Assembly (NCBI RefSeq): GCF_932294415.1 | Contig: NC_065541.1 | Coordinates: 31,480,790-31,544,789, forward strand | Direction of reading: 5' to 3' | Origin: Quercus robur | Taxonomy: Eukaryota > Streptophyta > Magnoliopsida > Fagales > Fagaceae | Length of the DNA stretch: 64,000 bases | In this document: positions 1-10,957 of the stretch, piece by piece | How positions within the stretch are numbered: the stretch's first letter is position 1 | Layout of the letters: each line of letters begins with the position of its first letter | Notes under the pieces: generated by a model | What the model saw: the letters and a program-made list of their open reading frames with translations, nothing else | Told to the model about the DNA's origin: nothing | Databases searched by the model: none | Program-made: the position numbers and the translations under genes

Positions 1-1139
1 AAGTTAGGGGGGTGAAGTTTAAATTAATAAAAAGGCACATAACAACACTAGGCGCGTAACATAACACTTCAATTAACAAACTTTATTAAATATTAACAAC
101 TAACCATTAAAATTTCAAATCATCTCAACAAAAAAAAAAAAAAAAAAAAACACTAAAAGACAAACACCACCATTAATTATTTGTTGCTCCTTTATTCATT
201 GATATTGTTGCTCCTTTATTCATAAGGGCATATGTTATAAAAAAACAAAATCACCCATTTAGCATATGGGTAGTTCATAAAAAAATATATAAAAATAAAA
301 AACACCCAATGGGTCCAAACTCCAAACAGTAAAAGAGTTAAAGTATTGACAGTGATTCTTCATTTAGCAACAAAACAGGAAAAAAATTAAGAGAGTTCTC
401 CATCTTCCATTGAAAAAGAGAGAAGAAAGTAAAACAGAGCACAAGCTACAGAACAGAGCACAACCTTCAGCTCTAGCTATTATGAATGAAAGGTTCAATT
501 TGTTTTCAAAAAAGAAAAAGAAAAAGAGAGAAGAGAGTTAGAGAGAGAGTGAGAGAAAAGAGGTTCTGCCTTTGCTCAGCTAAGATGAGAGAGGGAAATA
601 CCGTGCTGGTGCTTTCTTGGTCTCTCTCAGAAGCATATCTGCTATCGACGTGCCATGCCATGCTGCTATATTTTTGGTCTTAGTCTTCATTCCCTTTGCC
701 TCACGTATCAGTACTGGTGTCTTTCTCTGGGTTAGGGTTTTTTTTTTTTTTTGGGGTGGGTGGGGGGGGGGGGGGGGGGGCGCAATTTGATGGAATGATT
801 TGATGTCAGATTGGTTTTGTTTCAAATTTTTTAAAGGCTGGGCTAATGTTTTTGGTAAATTGTCTGATTGTACTTAATTTTCTTTAGCCTTTCCATTTTG
901 GTGATTTTGTTGTAGGCCTAATTTTTGGGTTTACCCATTTGTTTTTCTTGTGATTTTAGATTTGTAAATTTTAGTGGGCTTTTTCTTTTTGTTTAAAGAT
1001 TTTGCTTAGGGGGGCAAGTGTAATTGTTTTGGGCAAAATTGCTCAAATATGTAATATATATATATACTCCTTGATTTTTTTTTTTCCAAAATGTGGGGGT
1101 GGGGGGGGGGGGGGGCATGGCCCCCCTAAGTAAAAAAAA
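1..1139. other. Low-complexity flank, no gene
   Basis: AT-rich DNA with poly-A (129-150), a GA-rich stretch (520-560), poly-T (728-752) and long G runs (753-780 and 1,095-1,125). Short open frames here are low-complexity translations and are not supported as genes. The last ~120 bases resemble a second copy at about 9,440-9,610. Confidence 0.6.
1015..1132 (+). repeat. G-run repeat, copy A
   Basis: A block holding a G-rich run, a TATATA tract, a T tract, then a long G run ending in a CATGGCCCCCC motif. The same order recurs at 9,440-9,610, so this looks like a dispersed plant repeat. The LINE begins directly downstream. No terminal repeats or target duplication were identified. Confidence 0.4.
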
Positions 1140-1147
1140 ATGATGAT

Positions 1148-2319
1148 ATGGAATCGAATGACGAGGTCAAATCCTTTCAGCAAGGGCTTGCAACAGTAAA
1201 GTTCTCCAAAGAGTTCAAGCAACACATTCGGACTCCTTGGTCGAAAGCCCTTATTGTCAAAGTTTATGGCAGAACAATTGGCATTAACTTTTTACATTCA
1301 AGAATCCATTCGCTGTGGAAACTAGCTGGACGTCTAGACTGTGTAAACCTAGGTCATGATTTCTTCCTCATTCAATTCTCTCTAAAAGAAGACTTCGAAG
1401 CTATTTTGAAGAAGGGCCCATGGTTCGTTGGGGAGCACTTTCTCTCCATTAGGAGCCTAACTTTAAACCGTCCACTGCAAATGTTCCGTCAATAGCGGTC
1501 TAGGTTAGACTTTATGAGCTTCCCATTGAATACTATAATGCTAAAGCCTTGCAACATATAGATAAGACCATTGGTAATGTTCTGAGAGTGGATACTCACA
1601 CGACAACTGAGGCTGGAGGCAGGTTTGCACATTTGTATGTTTAGATAGACATCGATAAGCCACTTATTACTGCTGTTATGATTGGGAGGTTTAAGCAGCC
1701 AATGAGCTATAAGGGAATCCACAAGCTTTGTTTTTCTTGCAGATGAGTTGGCCATCGGCAAGAAAACTGTCCGTACTCCATCCAGGCTGAGAAGATGGAG
1801 TGGAATGAAGATGCAAAGTTGGAAGGAGAGAGGGTAGTTCATGCATGCGATAACCATGAACCTGGCAATCCTAAGCAGGGAAAGGGGACCATAGTGGGAG
1901 TGCCTGAGGGCACCTATGGTCCATGGATAGTGGTTGTACGGAAAAAGAATGGGACAAAAATCCGTAGAGGTAGTGGGCTTGAACTTGGCAAGACATAAGG
2001 CCACCATTTGAAGGTACGTGATGTATCAGTGAATGAGATAAGATTAGGTGTTGGCGTTGACAAGAAGACTTTTAGTAGTGGATCCCCAAGAGAAGGGAAA
2101 AGGAAAATGTCTCCCATCAAAGCACCAATGGGCCTTCAGCTATTAGAAGCCCTACAAAATATTTCTAAGGATATACCTCCTTTGGACTTGAGCCATATTG
2201 GCCTAGGCCTAAAAGCTAAAGCCCTAACAGGATCAGGTAACAACCATGGTTCTCTGAAGCCCAATGCTAGCCCATCTATCAAGGGCAAAAAAGTAATTTC
2301 TTGTAGTAGGACAAACTAG
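1148..2319 (+). pseudogene. LINE ORF1, 5' part (DUF4283 and zinc knuckle)
   Basis: The first 115 residues are open and match the DUF4283 domain typical of plant LINE ORF1 (for example ALIVKVYGRTIG and FLIQFSLKEDFEAIL). Past a stop near 1,493 the same type of protein continues with a TAG near 1,510, a TAG near 1,642 and a TGA near 1,744. A CCHC knuckle (CFSC, then H and C at spacing 4 and 4) lies near 1,734-1,772. ORF1 is an RNA-binding chaperone-like protein in this class. The three in-frame stops replace expected W or Q codons, as C-to-T decay would produce. Confidence 0.8.
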
Positions 2320-2333
2320 CTTTCCTTTAAGGG

Positions 2334-2338
2334 ACCAG
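2334..2338 (+). repeat. Target duplication ACCAG, left
   Basis: ACCAG directly before the TG start at 2,339. It is repeated exactly at 4,415-4,419 directly after the closing CA. Confidence 0.75.
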
Positions 2339-4414
2339 TGTGGGCACAACGCTTTCCTCTCGGAGGGGGGTACGCCTCGGCTGAGTGGACCGAGGTGGAG
2401 GAAGGATGCTTGGAGTCACCACCTAGTTTAGGCCTAGGAACCATATATATAACGTCGTTACGAGGAAGGACTGGTCTTACTACTAGAGTATGGGTTTAGA
2501 GTTTAGATATGGGGATGGGAAGATGTTAGACACCTAACCCTACCCAACTTGTGGGTTAGCTTCCACCCATTGTGTCTTACATTTTAATCTCATTAAAGGC
2601 ATAGCCAATATTGCATTCTATACTCAAGCACACACTAACATACATCTAACAATTAACATTGCATCAATCATCTTAAAACCCTAACATACATCTATCATGC
2701 ATACCATATTATCTCATCCAAGATAGCAAATAAACAATATATCACAAGGGCAGAAACATGGTCATATCAGTAATCAAACAAAACATATTGTCATATTTGA
2801 AGCATGGCACATAAACATGCATATTCATTTCCAACAAAGCAAAGCAAGATCATATATCAAACCAAATGCATGTTTATGTGAATACATGACTTACCTCCTT
2901 ACCTCACTGCATCACAGCACCTATGCATCAATGCATGATTATATCATATGTATGTTCATGGAAAAACAAAGAAAGCATTGAAGGTAAACCCTAATCTAAC
3001 ATGTTAAGGATAATTAAGCAAAAAAATAAAGAAACAGAGACATATACATGTGGAAATAAGCTAAAACAGAGACATATTAAACAAAAGAAATAAGGAAACA
3101 GAAGTAGAAAATGTTGAATTAGGGTTTCTGGGCTCAAGTATGCATGTGTATACATAGGGCCTGCATATGCAGCCTAGTTGTATGTGTACACATACTTCAA
3201 GTATGCGTACGCATGCAGAACACATGCGTATGCATACATACCCAAACCCTTCTCCCTTAAAAGTTACCATGGCTTTTGAGTAAAGTTGTGGTGTGCTTTT
3301 ATGTTAGAACCCATTTCCCTCTCCCTTGTGTGTGTGTGTGTGTGTTTGTTTCTAAAAAAAAAAAGAATGGGTAATTGTCCCACATTGCTTAAGAGAATGT
3401 GTTGTGTGTAGAATAATTTGCACCACCCTCCCTTTAAGTAGAGTTACCATGCTTAAGAGAGTGTGTTGTGTATAGAATAATTTGCACCACCCTCCCTTAA
3501 AAGTTACCATGGCTTTTAAGTAGAGTTGTGGTATGCCTTTTTGTTAGAACCCTTTTCCCTCTCTCTTGTATGTATGTGTGTGTTTGTTTCTCAAAAAAAA
3601 AGAAAAAAGAAAAAAGCAACATAGAAAAACAAAGCAAAACTTAAAAATTATAAATCTAACAACCTATCACGCTTTAAAACAGAAAACTACTAAACCCTAG
3701 GCCTCCTAAACATAAATAAAACAAGAAAACAAATAAAAAGTAGAATTAAAACAAAGAAAGGAAAAAGAAAAGGTTAGAACTTAATACCTCAAACACAAAA
3801 CTTTTCAAACTTGATTTTGAGCATTCTCCTCAGTCAATCTATTCACAACCAAACAAATTGATTAGTAAACTTCAAAACTCAAAGATAAAGGCCAAAAAAG
3901 GTCTCAATCATAGAAATATTGACTTGAGGATGTTTTGTGAAAAATTCCCTCTTTGATCTACTATTTCTAGTGAATCTTAGGTTTTCCCTTAGGATTTTTT
4001 GTGTGTTTCTTGAAAAGGTACCATGTATAGCTTTTTATATTGAGAAAATGAGGGTTTGGAATGGCTCCCAAATGATGTGGTATTCATTCCAAACCTCAGC
4101 TTTAATGCAGAAAACTTGTCTTTCATAGTTTCTAGAACCCTAACATGCATATGCATGCTCGTGTATGCATGCACAGGTCTAGAGCATGGGTATGCATACG
4201 CATGTCTGCGTACGCATGCCCTAGGGTTTCCATGGCCTTTATTTTCCAAAAATAGTTTTATTCAGCTCATAAAAGAGTTATATTTTCCATAAAAAAACCT
4301 TCCTCAAGTCAATTTCAATCTAATCGGGCCTTAAACCAACCTTGAGCTTTAGAATTTTACCATCATTGGTGAATGAGGGCCCAAGTTGTAAGAATACAAA
4401 ATGCGGTGTTTACA
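2339..4414. mobile_element. Solo-LTR candidate inside the LINE
   Basis: A 2,076-base insertion beginning TGTGGGCA and ending GTTTACA, flanked by identical 5-bp duplications ACCAG. TG...CA ends and a 5-bp duplication are the signature of LTR retroelements. No gag or pol similarity lies inside and no second LTR is visible, so a solo LTR left by recombination is the simplest reading. Family not assigned. It contains a duplicated ~100-base segment (about 3,255-3,360 and 3,485-3,600) and two clusters of CATGCA/GCGTACGC palindromes. It is younger than the LINE it sits in. Confidence 0.75.
3255..3600 (+). repeat. Imperfect tandem duplication within the solo LTR
   Basis: A segment reading AAAAGTTACCATGGCTTTT, then a (TG)n tract and an A run, occurs at about 3,255-3,365 and again at about 3,490-3,605. 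The shorter motif GAATAATTTGCACCACCCTC between them is itself duplicated (about 3,410 and 3,475). This looks like local slippage or unequal exchange. Confidence 0.7.
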
Positions 4415-5034
4415 ACCAGCTGCTACTGCCTCCCCATAATCTTTATCAAACTTTCACACAAAGGTATCCCACGAAAATGCCAAGCCACAACAGAGAGCTT
4501 CTCATTAATTTTAGCTCTCAACCCTTTCCTGGCCAGAGGTGGGCTGTCAATTTAGAGGGAATTGTGGTGGAAATTTCGGAGGTGGTAATAGCCAAAATCT
4601 GTGCGAATCCAACCCATGTAATGAGATGGTTCAACAAGAAGTTTTGAAAAGCATGGAAATTCATTTTTTCCACTGACAATAGTGAGCACTAGAGAAGCGT
4701 TGACGGACCCAGTATGGCAAGAAGCCCTCAATTCCTAGTGGCACTTCCTCACAGATGTTCCATCTCTGGAGGAAGAACGGAGAAAGAAATGGGAGACGTT
4801 GCCCCAGATATCATCAATTCCCCTTCTATGCGAGGTGAATCTGAGCAAGGCTTTTTTAAAGTAGCGTTTGCTAGAGGGTTAACCAATCTTATCCTTCATC
4901 ATAGGGAACAAACCCATAACAAACCTAATATAGGTGTTTCTACCCACGGTGGAGTTCAATTTCAATGTGATGACTCAAAAGATAAAGGTGGGAGTACTCT
5001 AGCACAACCTGACTTTAATTCCCTAAAGGGATAG
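4415..5034 (+). pseudogene. LINE ORF1, 3' part
   Basis: ORF1 sequence resumes directly after the second ACCAG. It is low in recognisable domains, as is usual for the C-terminal part of plant LINE ORF1. One open piece is 4,714-5,034, ending in a stop about 100 bases before ORF2. Its assignment rests on position between the knuckle region and the endonuclease. Confidence 0.55.
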
Positions 5035-5133
5035 ACAATGGAGATGCTGAGAAGGATTTGATGGAATTTGAGAGAGGAGGTGAAGTCACTACCTCCCTAT
5101 GATGAGTGCCCTACCCCAATCCATACCACAGTC

Positions 5134-5840
5134 ATGAATATTATTGTCTGGAACTGTAGGGGCACTTTGAAGCCCTCCTTTCAAAATCATGTTAGGGATT
5201 TGGTGAACAACCACAAATCGGTGATTCTAATAGTTATGGTGACCATGATTGGAAGAGATAGGGCTCGTGAAATTACGGATAGGCTTCCCTTTGATGGAGA
5301 CATCCATGCTGATACAATTGGGTATACTGGTGGTCTCTGGATGCTGTGGAACTCTGATAAGGTGGAGATCACCCCTCTCTCTAACACAGAGCAAGAAATC
5401 CATGTCACCATCATGGTATGAAGCTCTAACTCCTCTTGGATTCTCTCTACCATTTATGCTAGCCTTAGAAGTGTTGAAAGGCACATTTTATGGAACAATT
5501 TTTCTTAAGTTGCAGACCTGCATAATATGTTGTGGGTTATAATGGGTGATTTTTACGAATCCCTAATTGGCGAGGATAAGTTTAGAGGCAGACCTGTGAG
5601 TGTGAATAGGTCCTTACTTCTGAAAAAGTGCTTGGATAAATGTAATATGATTGATTTGGGGTTTTCGGGACCGCGTTTCACTTGGACCATTCGAAGAGAA
5701 GTTCAGGGTCTAATCGAAGAAAGAATTGATAGATTTTTTTGTCAATCCAAGCTCGTGTTTGCTTTAGCCGGAAGCAAGAGTAACTCATCTTACCAAATGT
5801 CACTCAGACCACTGCCCAGTGCTTCTTGAAATGCAGTCTA
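5134..5840 (+). pseudogene. LINE ORF2 endonuclease domain (APE-like)
   Basis: Starts MNIIVWNCRG, the hallmark N terminus of the plant L1 apurinic-like endonuclease that nicks target DNA. Further matches are GGLWMLWNSDKVE, GDFYE (GDFNE in active copies) and FTWTIRREVQGLIEERIDRF. The SDHCPVLLE motif near 5,800-5,830 lies in another frame. A stop near 5,419 and frame changes break the domain, and the N-to-Y change in GDFNE alters a catalytic-site residue. Confidence 0.85.
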
Positions 5841-7500
5841 GAGCCCCTTCGTTTCGGGTAAAGCCTTTTAAATTCCAGAAATTTTGGCTCTCTAATCAGA
5901 CCTTTCTCGAGGTGGTGGCTAATTCTTGGAATCAAGCCCTATTGCTTCGTGACGCCATTGATAAGTTTCAGAAGGAAGCCTCCCTCTGGAATAAATCTCA
6001 CTTTGGAAACATTTTTGCTAAGAAAAAGAAAGTTATGGCTAGGCTGAATGGGATCCAACATGCTACTACTATCAGACCTTTGACTTTCCTCCTCAATATT
6101 GAAAATGAGCTCCGTCGCGAGCTAGATGTGATCATTGGGCAAGAGGAGGATTTATGGGCCCTTAAGTCCCGAGTAAATTGGATGATTCAGGGAGACCAGA
6201 ATACGACATTCAATCATGTGTCTATGTTAGTCAGGGGGAAGAGGAACCAAATCCTAGCCATAAAAAAGCTCTGTTAAGGGATGGATCCAAGAGGAACATG
6301 AAATCCCAGATTTTATCAGGAATGGGTTTAGGGACATTTATACTTCTTCCCTTACCTCTTCTTCCAGAGTTATGCCTTCTTACTCCCAATGGCAAGCTTG
6401 GCTAAATGAGGAAGAAAAAGAGAGTATAGGAGGTCAAGTATCAGTGGAAGAGATTAGAACGACCCTTTGGTCGCTAAAAGCTTTTAAAGCTCCAAGTTCA
6501 GATGGTTTGCATGTGGGCTATTTCCAAAGATTTTGGCCAATAGTGGGAGATTTTGTAGTGGAGGAAGTTAAAAGAATATTCATGGAAATAAAAATCCCTA
6601 ATTACCTCAACTAGATCCTTGTTGCCCTTATTCCGAAAGTTTAGGGGCCTGAGACTCTTGGAAATTACCGCCCGATCAGTTTATGTAATATAGTTTATAA
6701 GGTGGTAACAAAAATCATAGTAGCTAGACTTAGGCCTCATCTGGGGAAACTTATATCCCCTCTTTAAACGGCTTTTGTGTCGGTGCGGAAAGGAATTGAT
6801 AACGCCATAATCATGCAAGAACTTATCCATTTCATTACTAGAAAGAAGGGAAAGGTGGGTTATATGGCAATTAAAATCGACTTGGAGAAAGCATATGATA
6901 AACTTGAGTGGAGTTTCATCAGGGACATGCTTTGGAGGATTAATCTTCTAAGGGACCTTATAGATCTTATTATGAGTTATGTTTCATCGGTATCCACCTC
7001 GATTCTGTTCATCTGCAAAATCTAGAATTTATTTTTCCCAGAACGTGGATAGAGATACAAGGGAATCCCTATATGATATTCTTGGGTTTGCTTCCACACC
7101 GTGGTTAGGAAGTTATCTTGGCATTCCCATTAAACAACCTGACATCTCTCCATAAGACTTTAACTTTATTCTGGATAGAGTAAAGCAAAAACTTGCATGA
7201 TGGAAAGCCAACCTGCTGTCGCTGGTAGGAAGGGCGATCTAATTCAGGCCTTTCATCAACCATTCTGTCTTATGTCATGCAATGCTCCTATCTCCCTAGG
7301 AGAATACTTGAAGGAAAGGATCGGGTCAATAGAAATTTTCTTTGGGGCACTACGGAGTCAGTAAAGAAGATTCATTGGGTTGGCTGGCAGAAGGTAGTCA
7401 AACCAAAAAAAGGAGTCTTGGGATTACAAGCAACAAGGGGTAGAAATATTGCCCTTCTCTTAAAACTAAATTGGAGATTTCATGTAGAAAAGGAATCTCT
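5841..7500 (+). pseudogene. LINE ORF2 reverse transcriptase, catalytic core deleted
   Basis: The fingers and palm region is recognisable: FKAPSSDGLHVGYFQRFW near 6,480-6,540, NYRPISLCN near 6,664, and motif A as KIDLEKAYDKLEW near 6,870-6,910. Soon after FISSVSTSILFIC-type sequence (about 7,018) the text jumps to NVDRDTRESLYDILGF, which normally lies past the catalytic motif. The GIRQGDPLSPYLF and FADD blocks are therefore absent, a loss of roughly 150 residues. Thumb-type sequence follows (YLGIPIKQP, LDRVKQKLA). Several stops are also present. Confidence 0.85.
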
Positions 7501-7959
7501 TTAGGCGCAGGTTTTAAGGTCAAAATATTGTACTAACCGCAGGATGAACTTAAGCAATGCTAACAGGTTCCCTTACTCTCAAATGTGGTTTGCGATGAAG
7601 AAAGGAATGAAAATTTTTAACAAAGGTATTAAATAGGTAGTGGAAAGAAATAACAATCTTAACTTCTGGTTTGACCCCTGGATAAATCATGGAGTGGTGT
7701 GGCAAATTATTCACAGTCCTCTCTCTCGAGAAGCATCTCAGTTGAAGGTCCTAGATGTTCTTCAAGATAATGGTTGGGATTGGAATTAGCTAGGCTTCGA
7801 TCTTCCCCAAAAAAATCAAACTTATAATCCAAGCTACCCCAATGCTTTGGTTTCAAGAGTTGAAGACACGCTAGCTTGGTCAGGATATCCTCAAGGAAAC
7901 TTTGATCTCAAGTGTGCCTACAGGATGGCCATTAGGGACGACTCAAAGGCAACCTTCTC

Positions 7960-8170
7960 GGCAAGCTGAATTTGGAAATTTGACATTTTGCCAAGAATCC
8001 AAACTTTCACCTGGATGTGTGCTCACAATAGCATTGGAGTTAGGGAATGCTTTGGGAGAAGGGGAGTTCTAGAAGAAATAAATTGTCCCTTATGCAATAG
8101 GGAGACTGAATTGTCCCTTCATGCCTTCCATGATTGTGAAAAAATTAAACCTGTTTGGATCTAGTTAGGG
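7960..8170 (+). pseudogene. LINE ORF2 zf-RVT domain
   Basis: Sequence of the type IWKFDILPRIQTFTWMCAHN, then CPLCNRETELSLHAFHDCE, matches the zinc-binding zf-RVT domain found between the reverse transcriptase and RNase H of plant L1 elements. The C-x2-C, H and C ligands are visible. Stops flank it. Confidence 0.8.
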
Positions 8171-8439
8171 ATTAAAATGGACAGATCCCTATTTTTGGAC
8201 TAGGGATCTCCAAGATTGGCTAGAATCTAATGGGAAAGCAGCAAAATGTCTCTTCCCTCAAAACTCTCCTTGGAAATTTGTCCTTCTTTTCGCTATTTGG
8301 ATTATTTGGAAGAATGGGAACCAAGTGGTCATTAAAGGGAAAAGCCAAAACCTAAGCCTAGCAACAGAAACTAAGAATCGAGTTGCAGAATATCTTTTTT
8401 ATGCATCCTCACCCAAAAGTGTTAATCGGTTAGTCCTGA

Positions 8440-8975
8440 GGCAAATTCGATGGGAAAAACCCCAAGCAGGGTGGAAAAAACTGAACATTGATGGGTCCTC
8501 TATTGGTAACCTGGGGTTAGCTGGTTGTGGAGGTATTATCAGAGATGAGCATGGTCACTAGGTTAAAGGGTATGCTAGAAAAATTAGGATCACCAATAGC
8601 TTTATTGCTAAGCTCTAGGGTCTCAAAAATGGCCTTTTTGTTTGCAGCAATTGTAACTTTGATTGTGTTGAGATTGAACTGGATGCAAAAGCTATTATAG
8701 ATGTCATAGCCAATCCTAATTATGTAAATAACACTGTGTCTCTTATCTTGGATGATTGTAGGCAACTGATTTCCAATCTTCCTCAGGTTTGGTTTAGTCA
8801 TTGCCACCGTGAAGCGAATCGTTGTGCTAACAAACTTGCCAGGATAAGATCTAGCCACAATTTAGATTTTGTTATTTATGACAATCTGCCTATGGACTTG
8901 CTTTTTGTTTTTTAGGATGACCTCCATGGGATGTACCTAAATAGGCTTTGCCCTAATATTCATGTTCTTGTTTAG
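8440..8975 (+). pseudogene. LINE ORF2 RNase H domain and 3' end
   Basis: WKKLNIDGSS starts the RNase H fold, followed by GGIIRDEHGH, ELDAKAIIDVI and HREANRCANKLA, the usual plant LINE RNase H blocks. The D of NIDGS, an E/D in ELDAKA and the HREAN block are present. Stops interrupt it. A closely related 3' end occurs at 10,954-11,291. Confidence 0.85.
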
Positions 8976-9030
8976 TTTAAATTTATCTCCTTTTCATCAA
9001 AAAAAGAAAAAAGAAAAAAAAAAAGATCAG

Positions 9031-9756
9031 ACCACCAAAAAAAAAAAGTGCATGTGGCTTTATGTTGGCCATAAGAACCATAATGAGTTGTAGCCATCAT
9101 TGCCACAATCTCCAAGGTGCTTTTGTCAATCATCATTTTGCAAAAGAGATAGAAGGCGTGCATTGAAGTTTGAAGGTTGTGAAGGTAGAAAAAAATTAGA
9201 AGAAGAAGAAAGCAAGCAAAGATGCAGCCAGCCAGAGAAGAAGATGATGGTGGTGGTGGTGCCCTAAAGGATTATTTTGCTAAGGATTTGTCATTTGTAA
9301 TATTCTTGTTGGTTTCTAATTATCCGGGTTTAAGAATTATTTTGTTGGTTTGTATAATGGATTTTCTTGATTTTTTGGGGCAATACAGCAAAGGGATGGT
9401 TTGATTAAAACAATTTGGGAAACTTCATGGGTCAATTTGTAAAAATATTTTTTCGGGGGGGGGGGGGGGAAGGGGGGGAGGACAAGTATATACAATTTAG
9501 GTTCAAAATTTAGAATTTTTGTGTGTATACTACTTGTTATTTTTTCAAAATCTGGGGGAGGGGGCCATGACCCCCCCCCAACCAACGTGTAGTTCCGTCT
9601 CTGCTTTGATAGCAAGTTCACTTTGATTCAAAAACAAAGGGAATGCATATAATTGGTATTTAAACAAAACCAATGCTACCCAAGACTTTTTAATTTTTTA
9701 AGTTTGTACCTACAAGCTTATGTTGCAATCCATTATAACTGTTAAGTAAAATGCAT
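9031..9756. other. Intergenic, G-run repeat copy B
   Basis: No supported gene. About 9,440-9,610 holds G runs, a TATAC tract, a second G run, a CCATG core and a C run, in the same order as 1,015-1,132, ending in sequence resembling a common plant repeat terminus (GTTCCGTCTCTGC). A 60-codon frame at 9,222 is not supported as a gene. Confidence 0.5.
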
Positions 9757-9938
9757 GGAAAATGCTAAAAAAACATTCTTTTTTACAAAAAATTTTACAA
9801 ATTGCTAACGTGGTGAGTAGTTATTGGTAAATGAAAAAAAGATGTTAGTTGTGGGCCCAAATAAAAACCAATAAAAAGTTGGCCACAACAATAGTTTGTA
9901 AAAATATAGTAAAATAGTTTGTGACTGTAGCATAACTT
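9757..9938. mobile_element. Mutator-like miniature element
   Basis: A 182-base element whose ends are imperfect inverted repeats (left ...ATGCTA...TTTTTTACA; right, reverse complement, AAGTTATGCTACAGTCACAA...). The flanks AAAATGCAT and AAAATGAAT form a 9-bp duplication with one mismatch, the size used by Mutator-like elements. It is related in sequence to the TIRs of 10,822-11,356. Confidence 0.65.
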
Positions 9939-10023
9939 AAAATGAATTTAGAACCCAAAAATCCAAAAGTAATGGACCAAATACCCATGCTCAAGATTCT
10001 AACTTTAGCTAAAATAAAGGGAA

Positions 10024-10171
10024 AATTCTTAGGTACTCCTAGAATACAAAAAAATATACTCCATCCTCTCACATTCATGGTAGGTCTCACCATGAATTTA
10101 ATGAGTAGAACCTACCATGGATGTGAGAGGAGAGAGTACCATTCTACGTGTTCTATGAAAATCTAAGAATT
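10024..10171. mobile_element. Fold-back miniature element
   Basis: A 148-base near-complete inverted repeat. The left arm AATTCTTAG...CCTCTCACATTCATGG pairs with the right arm CCATGGATGTGAGAGG...CTAAGAATT, leaving a short loop near 10,095-10,110. No clear target duplication. Confidence 0.65.
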
Positions 10172-10891
10172 ACTCAAAACAAAGAAAAGATTTTGTTTGA
10201 AACACGCCAAGTAGTAATGACATCGGGTTTTGGGACACAAAAATTTTCCAAAATCAAACCTACGAAATATTTTACCTACCAAACTCTATTAAATATTGGG
10301 AAATGTATCATAAACATATCTTATTTATATATGAAAAACTTAACTTGTTCCTAAACCCGCCTGTTTATCTTGCCATAAGTCCAAACAAATGGGTGGATTA
10401 ACCCAAAATTAAACATCGATAATATTAATTAATAAAATTTAAGAACTTAGTAAGGCCACGTTTGATACACTAAATGTAGATTACGACAGGAATATAATCT
10501 TTATTACGGAAAATAAATTTGTTGTACTAGAATAACTAAATTTATTCATAAGTTTAGTTTTGAGTTGTAATATTAGAATAAAACTTAAGATATATTTTAG
10601 GAAATATCTTACTTATACTATTATATTTTGTAGAAAATAATATTTTTTAAATTGAGAGAGAGATGAGTTATTTTTTGATAATTTTTTATTTTCATAATTG
10701 CTATGTACATATGGAAAGATTGTTTATTTAGAAATATATTAGATTAGAAATTATTACATTTACTAAGGAATAACTATTACAATCCTTTTAGAGAGGAATA
10801 ATTATTCCTCATTTTAAAGAAGAGTAACGCTACAGACATAAACTATTTTACAACATTTTTACAAAATGTTGATGTGGCAAGCTCTTATTAG

Positions 10892-10957
10892 CAAATCCAC
10901 AAGCGGATTTTCAAACAGTATAAAATTAGCATTTTGCTTAGCTCCCTTTCTAGCTGG
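10892..10957 (-). repeat. Inverted copy of LINE RNase H segment
   Basis: The reverse complement of about 10,892-10,957 matches 11,112-11,178 with only a few differences (GCTAGAAAGGGAGCTAAGCA is shared). It forms a hairpin-capable pair with the forward LINE tail, separated by about 155 bases. Confidence 0.85.

Larger units (their letters stand above)
1140..9030 (+). mobile_element. L1-like LINE, degenerate and interrupted
   Basis: Non-LTR retrotransposon of the plant L1 group. In order: ORF1 with DUF4283 and a CCHC knuckle, ORF2 endonuclease, reverse transcriptase, zf-RVT and RNase H, then an A-rich tail near 9,000-9,030. The 5' end lacks the usual leader before DUF4283 and is probably truncated. 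ORF1 is split by a solo-LTR candidate at 2,339-4,414. Several stops and frame changes are present, and a deletion removes the catalytic part of the reverse transcriptase, so the copy is dead. No target-site duplication could be recognised. Confidence 0.9.

Noticed and set aside
480-825. Short frames at 486-683 and 580-825
   Set aside because: Low-complexity K/R/E and P runs from GA- and G-rich DNA.
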